A stretch of 33,768 nucleotides of DNA from G020354085 sp964629975 (GCA_964629975.1 CAZVUN010000021.1:1-33768), one strand, 5' to 3'. Positions 15,359 to 23,346 are shown, counted from the first letter of the stretch. Numbers and translations: made by a program. The notes: generated from the sequence alone by a model not told the origin.

Positions 15359-16332
15359 CACATCACCCCGGCGCGCAGCAGGTCGTGCATGTTGAGCGCC
15401 CCGAGCACGCGGCCCTCGGCGTCGACCACGAACAGCCCGTTGATCTTGAGCGACTCCATGAGCTTCACGCTCTCGGCGGCCAGCAGGTCGGGGCGCGTGA
15501 CCTTGGGATTGCGCACCATGACGTCGCGGATCCGGGCGCGGTACACGTCGACCTCGCGGTTGAGCAGGCGGCGCAGATCGCCGTCGGTGAGGATCCCGAC
15601 CAGGCGCTCGCCGCTGTCGATGACGCCGACCATGCCGAGCCCCTTGCCGCTCATCTCGAGCAGCGCCTCGCGCAGGCTGGCGTCCTCGCCGACCAGCGGG
15701 ACCTCGGGGCCCTTGTGCATGACGTCGGCGACATACAGCAGCAGGCGCCGGCCGAGGCGGCCGGCCGGGTGCGAGCGCGCGAAGTCCTCGCGCGTGAAGC
15801 CGCGCGAGTGCAGCAGCGCCACCGCGAGCGCATCGCCGAGGGCGAGCGCCGCCGTGGTGCTCGTCGTCGGGGCGAGGTTGTGCGGGCAGGCCTCCTTGTC
15901 GACCGCGGCGTCGATCACGGCGTCGGCCTGGCGCGCCAGGGTGGAGCGCAGGTTGCCGGTGAGCGCGATGAGCCGCACGTCCATGCGCTTGATGACCGGC
16001 AGGATGGTGAGGATCTCCTGGGTCTCGCCGGAGTTCGACAGCGCAAGCAGCACGTCGCCGGGCTGGATCATGCCGAGATCGCCGTGCGAGGCCTCGCCCG
16101 GGTGCACGAAGAACGCCGGGGTGCCGGTGCTCGCGAGCGTGGCGGCGATCTTGCCGGCGATGTGGCCGCTCTTGCCCATGCCGGTGACCACCACGCGCCC
16201 GCGGCATTGCAGGATGATCTCGCAGGCGCGGGCGAACTGCTGATCGAGGCGCCGCGCCAGCGTCGCGAGTGCCTCGGCTTCGAGTTCGAGCACGGAACGG
16301 CCCAGGACCTCGAAGGCGACGGCGTCGGTCAT
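15358..16332 (-). CDS. kdsD: D-arabinose 5-phosphate isomerase KdsD
   Basis: 324 residues from the ATG at 16332. The frame is open to 16413, but the longer form would start upstream of the predicted promoter and adds residues not typical of the family. A SIS sugar-isomerase domain (about 38-170) has GMGKSGHIAGKIAATLASTGTPAFF, HPGEASHGDLGMI, and LSNSGETQE. Two CBS domains follow (about 205-324, VADVMHKGPEVPLVGEDASL and IRDVMVRNPKVTRPDLL). The enzyme converts D-ribulose 5-phosphate to D-arabinose 5-phosphate, the first step to Kdo. It is the first gene of the 9.5-kb minus-strand block and is divergent from the Kef-type antiporter gene. Confidence 0.96.
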   Translation of the reverse strand: MTDAVAFEVLGRSVLELEAEALATLARRLDQQFARACEIILQCRGRVVVTGMGKSGHIAGKIAATLASTGTPAFFVHPGEASHGDLGMIQPGDVLLALSNSGETQEILTILPVIKRMDVRLIALTGNLRSTLARQADAVIDAAVDKEACPHNLAPTTSTTAALALGDALAVALLHSRGFTREDFARSHPAGRLGRRLLLYVADVMHKGPEVPLVGEDASLREALLEMSGKGLGMVGVIDSGERLVGILTDGDLRRLLNREVDVYRARIRDVMVRNPKVTRPDLLAAESVKLMESLKINGLFVVDAEGRVLGALNMHDLLRAGVM

Positions 16333-16376
16333 GGTGGCGATTTCGGGGCGCAGGGCGATCGGGTAATCTTGCCGGC

Positions 16377-16385
16377 AGTATATCA
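16377..16385 (-). promoter_or_regulatory. Candidate extended -10 promoter for the kdsD-lpt-rpoN block
   Basis: On the minus strand TGA-TATACT (16385-16377) forms an extended -10 with five of six hexamer matches. A TTGCAC further upstream (16409-16404) is too far (21 bases) to be an ideal -35. The expected start near 16370 gives a leader of about 38 bases to the kdsD ATG. The 71-base divergent gap has no other good candidate on this strand. Confidence 0.5.
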
Positions 16386-16403
16386 AAGGACTGTCACGCC
16401 CCG

Positions 16404-18383
16404 GTGCAAGCAATCGGTCTACAGAGTGTCCTGATCCTGCTGGGCGTGGCGGTGGTGCTGGTGGCGCTGTTCCGCTACCTGCACCTGCCGCAGGTCCTCG
16501 CCTATCTCACCGCCGGCGTGCTGGTCGGGCCCTCCGGTTTCGGCTGGATCCCCGGCGCCCAGGCGGTCCAGCACCTGGCGGAATTCGGTCTGGTGTTCCT
16601 GCTGTTCACGCTCGGCCTCGAGTTCTCGCTGCCCAAGCTGCTGGCGATGCGCACCATCGTGTTCGGCCTGGGCGGCGCGCAGGTGATCATCACCAGCGTG
16701 GCGTTCGCCGCGCTTGCCTGGCTGCTCAACGTGCCGATCGAGGGCGCCATCGTGATCGGCGCGATGTTCGCCATGTCCTCGACGGCGATCGCCATGAAGC
16801 AGCTCACCGAACAGCTCGAGCAGAACTCGCGCCACGGGCGTCACGCCCTCGGGGTGCTGCTGTTCCAGGACCTGGCGGTGGTGCCGTTCCTGATCCTGGT
16901 GCCGGCGCTCGGCGGGGCCGGCGGCGAGCAGCCGCTCGCCGTGACACTCGGTGCGGTGCTGCTCAAGAGCGTGGTGGTGCTGGCGGTGATCCTGCTCGCC
17001 GGGCGCTGGCTGCTGCGGCCGTTGCTGCACGAGGTGGCCTCGGCGCGGCTGCGCGAGTATTTCCTGTTCACCGCGTTGCTGCTCACGCTCGCGGCCGCCT
17101 ACCTGACCGAGCGCGCCGGGCTGTCGCTCGCGCTCGGGGCGTTCATGGCCGGCATGATGCTGGCCGAGACCGAGTACCGCCACCAGCTCGAAGGCGACAT
17201 CGCCCCCTTTCGCGACATCCTGCTCGGGCTGTTCTTCGTCACCATCGGCATGATGCTCGATACCGGCGTGTTCCTGCGCCACGGGCCGCTGGTGGTGGCG
17301 CTCGCGCTCGGCATCCTGCTGTTCAAGACGGTGCTCATCACGGTGCTGGCGCGCCTGTTCGGCATCGAGACGGGCGTGGCGCTGCGCACCGGCCTCGTGC
17401 TGTCGCAGGTCGGCGAGTTCGCCTTCGCCCTGCTGCTGCAGGCCGAGCGCTATGCGCTGCTCACCGTCGAGGTCACCCAGGTGGTGCTGTCCACGGCGAT
17501 ACTGACCATGCTCGCGGCGCCGCTCGTGATCCGCCATAACGGTGCGCTCACGCGCCGCCTGGTGCCGAGCTACCGGCGTACCCGCCAGAGCAATCTCGAG
17601 GTGATCCGCGCCGAGGCCGCGCACGCCGACCGGCACGTGATCATCTGCGGCTACGGGCGCAGCGGCCAGAACCTCGGCTACATGCTCGAGCAGGAGGGCA
17701 TTCCGCACGTGGCGCTCGACCTCGATCCGGTGCGCGTGCGCGATGCGCGCGACGCCGGCCGCCCGGTGCTGTACGGCTACGGCGACCGGCGCGACGTGCT
17801 CGAGGCGGCGGGGCTGGCGCGGGCCCGGGCGCTCGCGGTGAGCTTCAACAACGTGGGTGCGGCGCTCAAGATCCTCGAGATCACGCGCCTGGTGCGCCCC
17901 GACATGCCGGTGATCGTGCGCACCATGGACGACGCGGATCTCGAGCGCCTGATGGCCGCCGGCGCCACCGAGGTGGTGCCGGAGAGCGTCGAGGGCAGTC
18001 TGATGATGGGTTCGCACCTGCTGCTGCTGCTCGGTGTGCCGATGTCGCACGTCGTGCGCCAGGTGCGCGCCGCGCGCGCCAGCCGCTACCGCATGATGCG
18101 CGGCTTTTTTCACGGTCAGGATGCCTTCGAGGAGAAGGAGGGCGCGGCCTACCACGAGCGGCTGCACTCCATCATCCTGCCGCCGACGGCGAGCGCCGTC
18201 GGCAAGCGCATCGAGGAGCTGCATCTGGAGGAGATCGGGGTCACGGTGAGTGCGGTGCGCCGCGGCGGCATTCGCGGGCCGGAGCCGGGACCGGAAACGC
18301 AACTGATCGGCGGCGACGTGCTGGTGCTGTTCGGTACGCCCGAGGCGCTCGCGCAGGCCGAGCAGCGTCTGCTGGCCGGCTGA
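16404..18383 (+). CDS. Kef-type monovalent cation:proton antiporter (CPA2) with RCK domains
   Basis: 659 residues from a GTG at 16404, chosen because it begins the first membrane helix properly (QAIGLQSVLILLGVAVVLVALF); the frame upstream is a shadow of kdsD. About 12-13 membrane helices fill residues 5-385 (the Na+/H+ exchanger fold: YLTAGVLVGPSGFG, GAMFAMSSTAIAMKQL, GVLLFQDLAVVP, LSLALGAFMAGMMLAETEYRHQLEGDIAPFRDILLGLFFVTIGM). A Rossmann RCK_N domain starts near residue 411 (HVIICGYGRSGQNLGYMLE), and a TrkA_C domain lies at about 570-655. The family exports K+ or Na+ in exchange for protons at the inner membrane and is gated through RCK ligands. No KefF/KefG-type oxidoreductase is adjacent. 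Substrate ion is not certain. Confidence 0.93.
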   Translation: MQAIGLQSVLILLGVAVVLVALFRYLHLPQVLAYLTAGVLVGPSGFGWIPGAQAVQHLAEFGLVFLLFTLGLEFSLPKLLAMRTIVFGLGGAQVIITSVAFAALAWLLNVPIEGAIVIGAMFAMSSTAIAMKQLTEQLEQNSRHGRHALGVLLFQDLAVVPFLILVPALGGAGGEQPLAVTLGAVLLKSVVVLAVILLAGRWLLRPLLHEVASARLREYFLFTALLLTLAAAYLTERAGLSLALGAFMAGMMLAETEYRHQLEGDIAPFRDILLGLFFVTIGMMLDTGVFLRHGPLVVALALGILLFKTVLITVLARLFGIETGVALRTGLVLSQVGEFAFALLLQAERYALLTVEVTQVVLSTAILTMLAAPLVIRHNGALTRRLVPSYRRTRQSNLEVIRAEAAHADRHVIICGYGRSGQNLGYMLEQEGIPHVALDLDPVRVRDARDAGRPVLYGYGDRRDVLEAAGLARARALAVSFNNVGAALKILEITRLVRPDMPVIVRTMDDADLERLMAAGATEVVPESVEGSLMMGSHLLLLLGVPMSHVVRQVRAARASRYRMMRGFFHGQDAFEEKEGAAYHERLHSIILPPTASAVGKRIEELHLEEIGVTVSAVRRGGIRGPEPGPETQLIGGDVLVLFGTPEALAQAEQRLLAG

Positions 18384-18388
18384 GGCGG

Positions 18389-19147
18389 GTGAGGCGCTTT
18401 CACGATCACTTCTCCGCCCAGGCGGCCGACTACGCGCGCTTTCGTCCACATTACCCGCCGGCGCTGTTCGCGTACCTCGCGCAGCGCGTCCGCGGCCACG
18501 CGCGCGCGTGGGACGCGGGCACCGGCAACGGCCAGGCGGCGCTCGGGCTCGCCGCACACTTCGCGCACGTCGTCGCCACCGACGCCAGTGCTCAGCAGAT
18601 CGCCAACGCCGTGGCGCACGCGCGCGTGGCGTACCGCGTGGCAGCGGCCGAGGCGCTCGATGCCGCGGCCGCGAGCATCGATCTGGTCACGGCCGCGCAG
18701 GCGGCGCACTGGTTCGATCTCGCGCCTTTCTATGCCGAGGCGCGGCGCGTGCTCGCGCCCGGCGGTGTCATCGCCCTCTGGTGTTACGGCCTCACCGAGG
18801 TGGCGCCCGAGGTCGATGCGGTCGTGGCGCACTTCTACCACGATGTGGTCGGTCCGTTCTGGCCGGCGCAGCGGCGCTTCATCGATGAACGCTACCGCAG
18901 CCTGCCGTTCCCGTTCGCCGAGGAGCCGGCCCCGCCGTTTCACAGCGAGGCGCTATGGCAGCTGGCGGATTTCCTCCGTTACCTGCGCACCTGGTCGGCG
19001 ACGCAGCGCTACCGCGCGGCGCGCGGCCACGACCCGCTCGCGCCACTCGAGGCCGCGCTGGCGCGGGCCTGGGGCGAGGAGGGAGCGGCGCGATGCGTGC
19101 GCTGGCCGATTCACCTGCGGCTCGGGCGGGTCGAGGCGCTCAGGTGA
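18389..19147 (+). CDS. Class I SAM-dependent methyltransferase
   Basis: 252 residues from a GTG five bases after the antiporter stop. Motif I is WDAGTGNGQAA (residues 41-51); motif II is seen as VVATDASAQQIANA; ASIDLVTAAQAAHWFDLAPFYAEARRVLAPGGVIALWCYG covers motifs post-II and III. The N-terminal FHDHFSAQAADYARFRPHYPPALFAYL is the signature of the methyltransferase-11 subgroup to which trans-aconitate methyltransferase-like and yeast Crg1-like proteins belong (small-molecule O-methylation). The substrate is unknown. The gene is probably read from the antiporter transcript. Its 3' end overlaps the convergent 61-residue gene by eight bases. Confidence 0.88.
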   Translation: MRRFHDHFSAQAADYARFRPHYPPALFAYLAQRVRGHARAWDAGTGNGQAALGLAAHFAHVVATDASAQQIANAVAHARVAYRVAAAEALDAAAASIDLVTAAQAAHWFDLAPFYAEARRVLAPGGVIALWCYGLTEVAPEVDAVVAHFYHDVVGPFWPAQRRFIDERYRSLPFPFAEEPAPPFHSEALWQLADFLRYLRTWSATQRYRAARGHDPLAPLEAALARAWGEEGAARCVRWPIHLRLGRVEALR

Positions 19148-19325
19148 GCCGTGTCTGCTCCACGCCGCAGCGCTCGCAGCGCAGCACGGTCACGAGCTTG
19201 CCCTGTTTGACGTCGAACCGGCGCGCGGTCACGACGCGCCACTTATGAAAGCCGCTCTTGCACAGCGTCTTGCCTTCGGCCTTCTTCTGCAGCGACGGCT
19301 TCTTGAAGCGGATGACTTCGCCCAT
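19140..19325 (-). CDS. Small conserved Cys/His protein, possible zinc ribbon
   Basis: 61 residues: MGEVIRFKKPSLQKK at the N-terminus, then CKSGFHKW and a late CERCG. Cys22, His27, Cys50 and Cys53 form a C-x4-H...C-x2-C pattern that could bind one zinc, as in small zinc ribbons. The basic N-terminus suggests nucleic-acid or ribosome association. I do not recognise a named family; the protein resembles uncharacterised short proteins of gammaproteobacteria. A GAGGG Shine-Dalgarno lies three bases ahead of the ATG on the minus strand. The convergent overlap with the methyltransferase is eight bases. Confidence 0.7.
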   Translation of the reverse strand: MGEVIRFKKPSLQKKAEGKTLCKSGFHKWRVVTARRFDVKQGKLVTVLRCERCGVEQTRLT

Positions 19326-19395
19326 GGTCCCTCACCCGACCCGCGGAACAGGACAGATTGAAGCACGCGCCTCGCGCGCCGCGCCAGTTTTGCGG

Positions 19396-19401
19396 TAGCC
19401 T
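19396..19401 (+). promoter_or_regulatory. Candidate -10 element (TAGCCT) for the DUF72 gene, possibly leaderless
   Basis: TAGCCT lies six bases ahead of the ATG at 19408, the same spacing as the TATCCT element before the ATG at 865. No Shine-Dalgarno is seen upstream of this ATG. Transcription would start at or very near the start codon. The hexamer matches the consensus at only three positions, so support is weak. Confidence 0.25.
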
Positions 19402-19407
19402 CTCGGC

Positions 19408-20103
19408 ATGGGGCTTGAACAGGCCATTGTGGTCGGGGCGCGCGGCTGGGAGCACGACGACTGGGCGGGCCACTTTTATCCCGCGGACCTGCCGCCGGAC
19501 TGGCGATTGACGTACTACGCCAACTGGCTGCGCGGGGTGCTGGTGCCGGGGGAGCTGTGGGACGGCGTCGACGGTGCGGTCGTGCGCACCTGGGCCGAGG
19601 ATTGCGATGAGGCGTTTCGTTTCGTGCTCGAGTTGCCGGCCGCGCTGTCCGTGCCGCACGGCCGTGCCGGCATCGCGCACCGGCTGCTCGAATTCTTTGC
19701 GGTGATCGAGCCGATCCGCGCGCGCACCGCCGGTCTGGTGCTGCGGGTGAGCGCCGCGCACGCGCCGCGGCTCGACTGGCTCGATGCGCTGCTGCGCGCG
19801 CTCGGTGAACACTTCCCGCTGTGCGTCGAGCTGCCGGGCGCCTGGCGCACGGGCGAGGCGCTCGCCTGCCTCGCGCAGCATCACGCCGCGCTGCTGTGGC
19901 ATAGCGGCGGCGAGCCGCTGCCCCCGGGCGGCCGGTTCCTGGTGGCGCTGAGCCGCGAGGGGCGGCCGCGCGCACAGCGCACGCTGCTCGAGCAGCTCGC
20001 GGCCTGGCCCGGGTCGAGTGCCGCGCTGTTCTTCGACACCCCGGCCAAGGCGGCGGTACAGGCGCGCCAGGCCCGCCAGCTCGCCGAGCTCATGCAGGTC
20101 TAG
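19408..20103 (+). CDS. DUF72 (YecE-like) family protein
   Basis: 231 residues. The N-terminus has the DUF72 pattern: VGARGWEHDDWAGHFYPADLPPDWRLTYYANWL, comparable to the family's G-x-x-G-W...W...FYP...L.YY signature, although the usual Cys/Ser before GW is Arg. Later LCVELPGAWRT and the AALFFDTPAKAAVQARQARQLAEL ending correspond to the last strands and helices of the TIM-barrel-like fold. Family members are 230-300 residues. Function is not established; some are near nucleases or metal-dependent enzymes. The gene stands alone, between the convergent 61-residue gene and the DUF294 gene. Its C-terminal half is well conserved with the family, so this is unlikely to be a chance frame. Confidence 0.82.
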   Translation: MGLEQAIVVGARGWEHDDWAGHFYPADLPPDWRLTYYANWLRGVLVPGELWDGVDGAVVRTWAEDCDEAFRFVLELPAALSVPHGRAGIAHRLLEFFAVIEPIRARTAGLVLRVSAAHAPRLDWLDALLRALGEHFPLCVELPGAWRTGEALACLAQHHAALLWHSGGEPLPPGGRFLVALSREGRPRAQRTLLEQLAAWPGSSAALFFDTPAKAAVQARQARQLAELMQV

Positions 20104-20176
20104 CCGGGGTCCGGGGATTTCGCCATTCGGGACGGGCGCCTGTTCCCTGCGCGCGACAGTTCCTGCTAACCTGCTC

Positions 20177-20221
20177 GCCCTGCACGGGTTGCGGGTGCAG
20201 GGCGCGGGCCGGACGGCCCGC
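20177..20221 (+). other. Two tandem GC hairpins upstream of the CBS/DUF294 gene
   Basis: The first stem is GCCCTGCA at 20177-20184 with TGCAGGGC at 20196-20203 (8 bp, 11-base loop). The second is GCGGGCC at 20204-20210 with GGCCCGC at 20215-20221 (7 bp, GGAC loop), starting at the next base. The pair lies in the 169-base gap ahead of the ATG at 20273. No T-run follows. It may be a structured leader; a TAACCT just upstream (20167-20172) with TG in the extended position could be a weak -10. Confidence 0.4.
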
Positions 20222-20272
20222 CGCGCAGCGCCAGGATGGCCATGCACGTGCGCAGCGCGCACGCGTTCAACG

Positions 20273-22222
20273 ATGAGGCTTTCGGGGCACGGCACCGGCG
20301 TGAGCTTGCAATCCGACAGCAGGCCTTCGGGCGACAGCCGGGCGCGGCAGGCGACCGCGCCGATCATCGAGTTTCTCAGCAAGCACGCGCCGTTCGATCG
20401 TATGGCGCGCGCGCACGTCGAGTTCCTCGCCTCGCACCTGACGCTCGGTTTCTACGCCAAGGGCGAGGCCATCATCGAGCCGGGCGGGGCGATCGCCAAC
20501 ACCTTCTACATCATCAAGCAGGGGCGCGTGCGCGGCGAGCCGCCGCGCGGCGGCGCGGCGGCCTGGGAGCTGGTCGCCGGCGAGTGCTTTCCGATCGGCG
20601 CGCTCACCGGGCGGCGCGCCTCGAGCACGCTGCACCGCGCGGTGGAAGACACGTTCTGCTACGAGCTGGCGCGCGAGCACTTCGAGGCGCTGCTCGCCCT
20701 GAGCCCGGTGTTCCAGGACTTCTGCACGCGCCGCCTGTCGAACCTGCTCGATCTGGCGCTGCGCGCCACGCAGGCGAGTCTCGCGAGCGAAGTGTCGGGC
20801 GATGCCGCGCTCAACACCCCGCTCAAGAGCCTGCTGCGCCGGCCGCCCGTGACCTGCGCGCCCGACACCCCGATCCGCGCGGCGCTCGCAATCATGCACC
20901 AGCAGCGCATCGGCTCGATCGTGGTGACCGACAGCACGCAACGCCCGCTCGGGGTGTTCACGCTGCACGATCTGCTGTCGCGCGTGGTGGTGTCGGACCA
21001 AAGCCTCGATGCGCCGATCGAGCGCGTCATGTCGCCGCGCCCGCACGCCCTGCCGCCCGCGGCCTTCGCCCAGGAGGCGGCCATGCTCATGGCGCACAAG
21101 GGCATCGGTCACCTGTGCGTGGTCGAGGACGAGCGGCTGATCGGCGTGGTGTCGGAGCGCGATCTGTTCTCGTTGCAGCGTGTCGGGCTGGTCAACCTGT
21201 CGCGCTCCATCACCCACGCCCCCGACCTCGCGGCGCTGGTGCGTCTCGGGCAGGACGTGCACCGCCTGGTCGGCCAGATGCTGGCGCAGGGCGCCTCGGT
21301 CGGTCAGCTCACGCAGATCATCACCCTGCTCAACGATCACGTCACGCACCGCATCATCGAGCTCACGCTCGCCGCGCGCGCGGCGCCGCCGTTCGAGTTT
21401 GCCTGGCTGTCGTTCGGCAGCGAGGGGCGGCGCGAGCAGACGCTCAAGACCGACCAGGACAACGGCATCGTGTTCGTGCCGCCCCCCGGCATGAACGCCG
21501 AGCAGGCGCGCGAGACGCTGCTGCCGATCGCGCGCGAGATCAACGCGGCGCTCGACGCCTGCGGCTATCCGCTGTGCAAGGGCAACATCATGGCGAGCAA
21601 TCCGCAGTGCTGCCTGTCGCTCGAGGAGTGGCGCACGCGTTTTGCGCGCTGGATCGACCAGGGCAACCCCGAGGACCTGCTCAAGGCCAGCATCTTCTTC
21701 GATTTCCGCCCGCTCTACGGCGCCGAGGCGCTGGGTGAGGAATTGCGCCGCTTCGTGCTGGCGCAGACCGCCGCCACACCGCGCTTTCTGCGCCAGCTCG
21801 CGCAAAATGCGCTGCGCAACCAGCCGCCGCTCGGTCTGGTGCGCGACTTCGTGGTCGACACCGAGGGCGAGCACGCCAACACCATCGATCTTAAGCTGCG
21901 CGGTGCGCTGCCGTTCGTCGACGGCGCGCGCCTGCTGGCGCTTGCCCATCACATCGGCGAGACCAACACCACGGCGCGGCTGCGCGCGGCGGCCAAGGCC
22001 GGCGTGGTGCCGATGGAGGAGGTCGCTGCCTGGTGCGATGCCTATGATTTCGTGCAGCTGCTGCGCCTGCGCCGCCACCAGGCGCAGGAGGCGAAGGGCC
22101 AGCCGCTCGACAACCGCGTCAACCCCGACAGCCTGAGCGATCTCGACCGGCGCATCCTCAAGGAGGCATTCCGCCAGGCGCGCAAGCTGCAATCGCGCCT
22201 GGCGCTCGACTACCAGTTATGA
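20273..22222 (+). CDS. cNMP-binding / CBS-pair / DUF294 nucleotidyltransferase-like signalling protein
   Basis: 649 residues from the ATG at 20273; an in-frame GTG at 20300 is a possible alternative start. Domains in order: cyclic-nucleotide-binding-like (about 38-150, with FYAKGEAIIEPGG and GECFPIGALTGRRASS), CBS pair (about 180-305, LNTPLKSLLRRPPVTCAP and IERVMSPRPHALPP), a DUF294 nucleotidyltransferase-like domain (about 330-480), and DUF294_C (about 500-640). The nucleotidyltransferase motif is intact: GS at 382-383 and DQD at 394-396 within FGSEGRREQTLKTDQDNG, as in GlnD/GlnE-type enzymes. It therefore may transfer a nucleotide to a protein target, sensing adenine nucleotides through CBS. 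The stop overlaps the exonuclease start (ATGA). In other proteobacteria this pair often sits beside a DUF4212 symporter and acs, as here. The target is unknown. Confidence 0.9.
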   Translation: MRLSGHGTGVSLQSDSRPSGDSRARQATAPIIEFLSKHAPFDRMARAHVEFLASHLTLGFYAKGEAIIEPGGAIANTFYIIKQGRVRGEPPRGGAAAWELVAGECFPIGALTGRRASSTLHRAVEDTFCYELAREHFEALLALSPVFQDFCTRRLSNLLDLALRATQASLASEVSGDAALNTPLKSLLRRPPVTCAPDTPIRAALAIMHQQRIGSIVVTDSTQRPLGVFTLHDLLSRVVVSDQSLDAPIERVMSPRPHALPPAAFAQEAAMLMAHKGIGHLCVVEDERLIGVVSERDLFSLQRVGLVNLSRSITHAPDLAALVRLGQDVHRLVGQMLAQGASVGQLTQIITLLNDHVTHRIIELTLAARAAPPFEFAWLSFGSEGRREQTLKTDQDNGIVFVPPPGMNAEQARETLLPIAREINAALDACGYPLCKGNIMASNPQCCLSLEEWRTRFARWIDQGNPEDLLKASIFFDFRPLYGAEALGEELRRFVLAQTAATPRFLRQLAQNALRNQPPLGLVRDFVVDTEGEHANTIDLKLRGALPFVDGARLLALAHHIGETNTTARLRAAAKAGVVPMEEVAAWCDAYDFVQLLRLRRHQAQEAKGQPLDNRVNPDSLSDLDRRILKEAFRQARKLQSRLALDYQL

Positions 22223-22938
22223 GCCTGCTCGCCCGCCTGTTCGGACCGCACGTGCCGCTCGCCCCGCAGATCGCCGCGCGCCTCGCGGCGTGGCGCGCGC
22301 TGCCGCCCGACAGCGAACGCACGCCGCTCGCCGAGGCGAGCTTCGTGGTGGTGGATGTTGAAAGTTCCGGGCTCGATGCGCGCCGCGACCGGCTGCTGGC
22401 GATCGGCGCCTGCCGGCTGACGGGGCTGCGCCTGCAGGTCGGCGCCGGGTTCGAGCGCATCCTCTACCAGGAGGAGACCAGCAGCAAGGCCAACATCCTG
22501 GTGCACGGCATCGCCCCGGGCGAGCAGGCGGCGGGGCTGCCGCGCGAGCAGGCGCTCATGGATTTTCTCGAGTACGCCGGGCATCACGTGCTCATCGCCT
22601 ATCATGCGCCCTTCGACCGCACCATGCTCGACCGTGCGATGCGCGCGCACCTCGGCGTGCGCCTGGCGAACCCGTGGATCGATCTTGCCTATCTGGCCCC
22701 GGCGCTCTGTCCGCAGGCGCGCCTGGCGCGCGCCAGCCTCGACGACTGGTTCCACTACTTCGATATCCGGGTGCGCGCGCGCCACCGGGCGGTGGACGAC
22801 GTGCTCGCGACCGGCGAGCTGTTTCTAATTCTTCTACGGCGCGCGCGCGAGCGCGGTCTGGGCACGATCGGCGCGCTGCTGGCGGCGGCGCAGGCGCAGC
22901 AGCGCGCGATCTCCGGGGGCGGGGCGGGCGGGGCCTGA
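22219..22938 (+). CDS. DEDDh-family 3'-5' exonuclease (DNA polymerase III epsilon-like)
   Basis: 239 residues. The exonuclease motifs are complete: Asp46 and Glu48 in VVVDVESSGLD (ExoI), Asp133 in AYHAPFDRTML (ExoII), and His189 and Asp194 in RHRAVDDVLAT (ExoIII, H-x-A-x-x-D). The N-terminal 40 residues are a helical extension found in this subgroup and absent from DnaQ. There is no beta-clamp motif seen at the C-terminus, so it is not clearly the replicative proofreader. Start and stop of neighbours overlap (ATGA with the DUF294 gene), so the two are coupled. Its role next to a transport locus is not understood; it might act on RNA or on a nucleotide substrate. Activity as an exonuclease is expected from the intact motifs. 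Confidence 0.9.
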   Translation: MSLLARLFGPHVPLAPQIAARLAAWRALPPDSERTPLAEASFVVVDVESSGLDARRDRLLAIGACRLTGLRLQVGAGFERILYQEETSSKANILVHGIAPGEQAAGLPREQALMDFLEYAGHHVLIAYHAPFDRTMLDRAMRAHLGVRLANPWIDLAYLAPALCPQARLARASLDDWFHYFDIRVRARHRAVDDVLATGELFLILLRRARERGLGTIGALLAAAQAQQRAISGGGAGGA

Positions 22939-22953
22939 CCGCGGCAGCACCGC

Positions 22954-22967
22954 TTGATATAGGTCAA
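22954..22967 (+). promoter_or_regulatory. FNR/ANR (CRP-FNR family) binding site upstream of the symporter genes
   Basis: TTGAT-ATAG-GTCAA matches the FNR consensus TTGAT-N4-ATCAA at nine of ten specific bases. Its centre (22960.5) is about 41 bases ahead of the start predicted from the -10-like GATGAT (22990-22995), which is the class II activator position. It lies in an intergenic gap, 15 bases after the exonuclease stop, and upstream of the DUF4212/symporter operon. It implies control by an oxygen- or NO-responsive FNR-family protein, though another family member could use it. Confidence 0.7.
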
Positions 22968-22989
22968 TAACGAGCGAGAGACGATACGT

Positions 22990-22995
22990 GATGAT
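22990..22995 (+). promoter_or_regulatory. Candidate -10 (GATGAT) for the symporter operon
   Basis: GATGAT matches TATAAT at four of six positions. It is placed correctly for a class II FNR-dependent promoter, with the FNR-like box replacing the -35. A start near 23002 gives a leader of about 80 bases to the DUF4212 ATG. Confidence 0.4.
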
Positions 22996-23082
22996 GCAGC
23001 ATTCTGGGTGGGACGACGGCTGAAGGGACGCATGCGGCTGGGGGTTTTTGATTTTCTCAAAGAAACAGACCAGGAGGAGCAC

Positions 23083-23346
23083 ATGCAACTGTCCGAGAAG
23101 CATCGCGAGTACTGGCGGCGGAACGTCAAACTGACCGCCATCCTGCTCGTCATCTGGTTCGTGGTGACGTACGTCGTTGGCTACTTCGCCCGCGAGCTCA
23201 ATCAGATCACGGTGTTCGGTTTCCCTGTCGGCTTCTACATGGGGGCACAGGGCTCGCTGATCATCTACGTGGTCATCATCTTCTACTACGCACGCGCCAT
23301 GAACAAGCTCGACCAAGAGTTCGACGTGGCGGAGAAGGAGGACTAA
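23083..23346 (+). CDS. DUF4212 small subunit of sodium/solute symporter
   Basis: 87 residues from the ATG at 23083, which has a strong Shine-Dalgarno (AGGAGG, 23072-23077) five bases upstream. The frame opens at 23008 as well, but that start lacks such a site. Two membrane helices (about 18-38 and 52-75) follow the family signature EKHREYWRRNVKLTAILLVIWF; GFPVGFYMGAQGSLIIYVVIIFYYARAMNKLDQEF closes the protein. DUF4212 (TIGR03647) proteins are always encoded next to a VC_2705-type SSS permease and act as a small partner subunit. The gap to the large subunit is one base, with a second strong ribosome-binding site (AAGGAGG at the end of this gene). Confidence 0.95.
   Translation: MQLSEKHREYWRRNVKLTAILLVIWFVVTYVVGYFARELNQITVFGFPVGFYMGAQGSLIIYVVIIFYYARAMNKLDQEFDVAEKED

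Noticed and set aside
16419..18557. A 712-codon minus-strand open frame antisense to the Kef-type antiporter
   Set aside because: His/Gln/Arg-rich shadow; the plus strand has clear membrane helices and RCK motifs.
23008..23082. Earlier start for the DUF4212 gene
   Set aside because: The ATG at 23083 has a strong Shine-Dalgarno and the family N-terminus; the upstream stretch contains the leader and no homologous residues.
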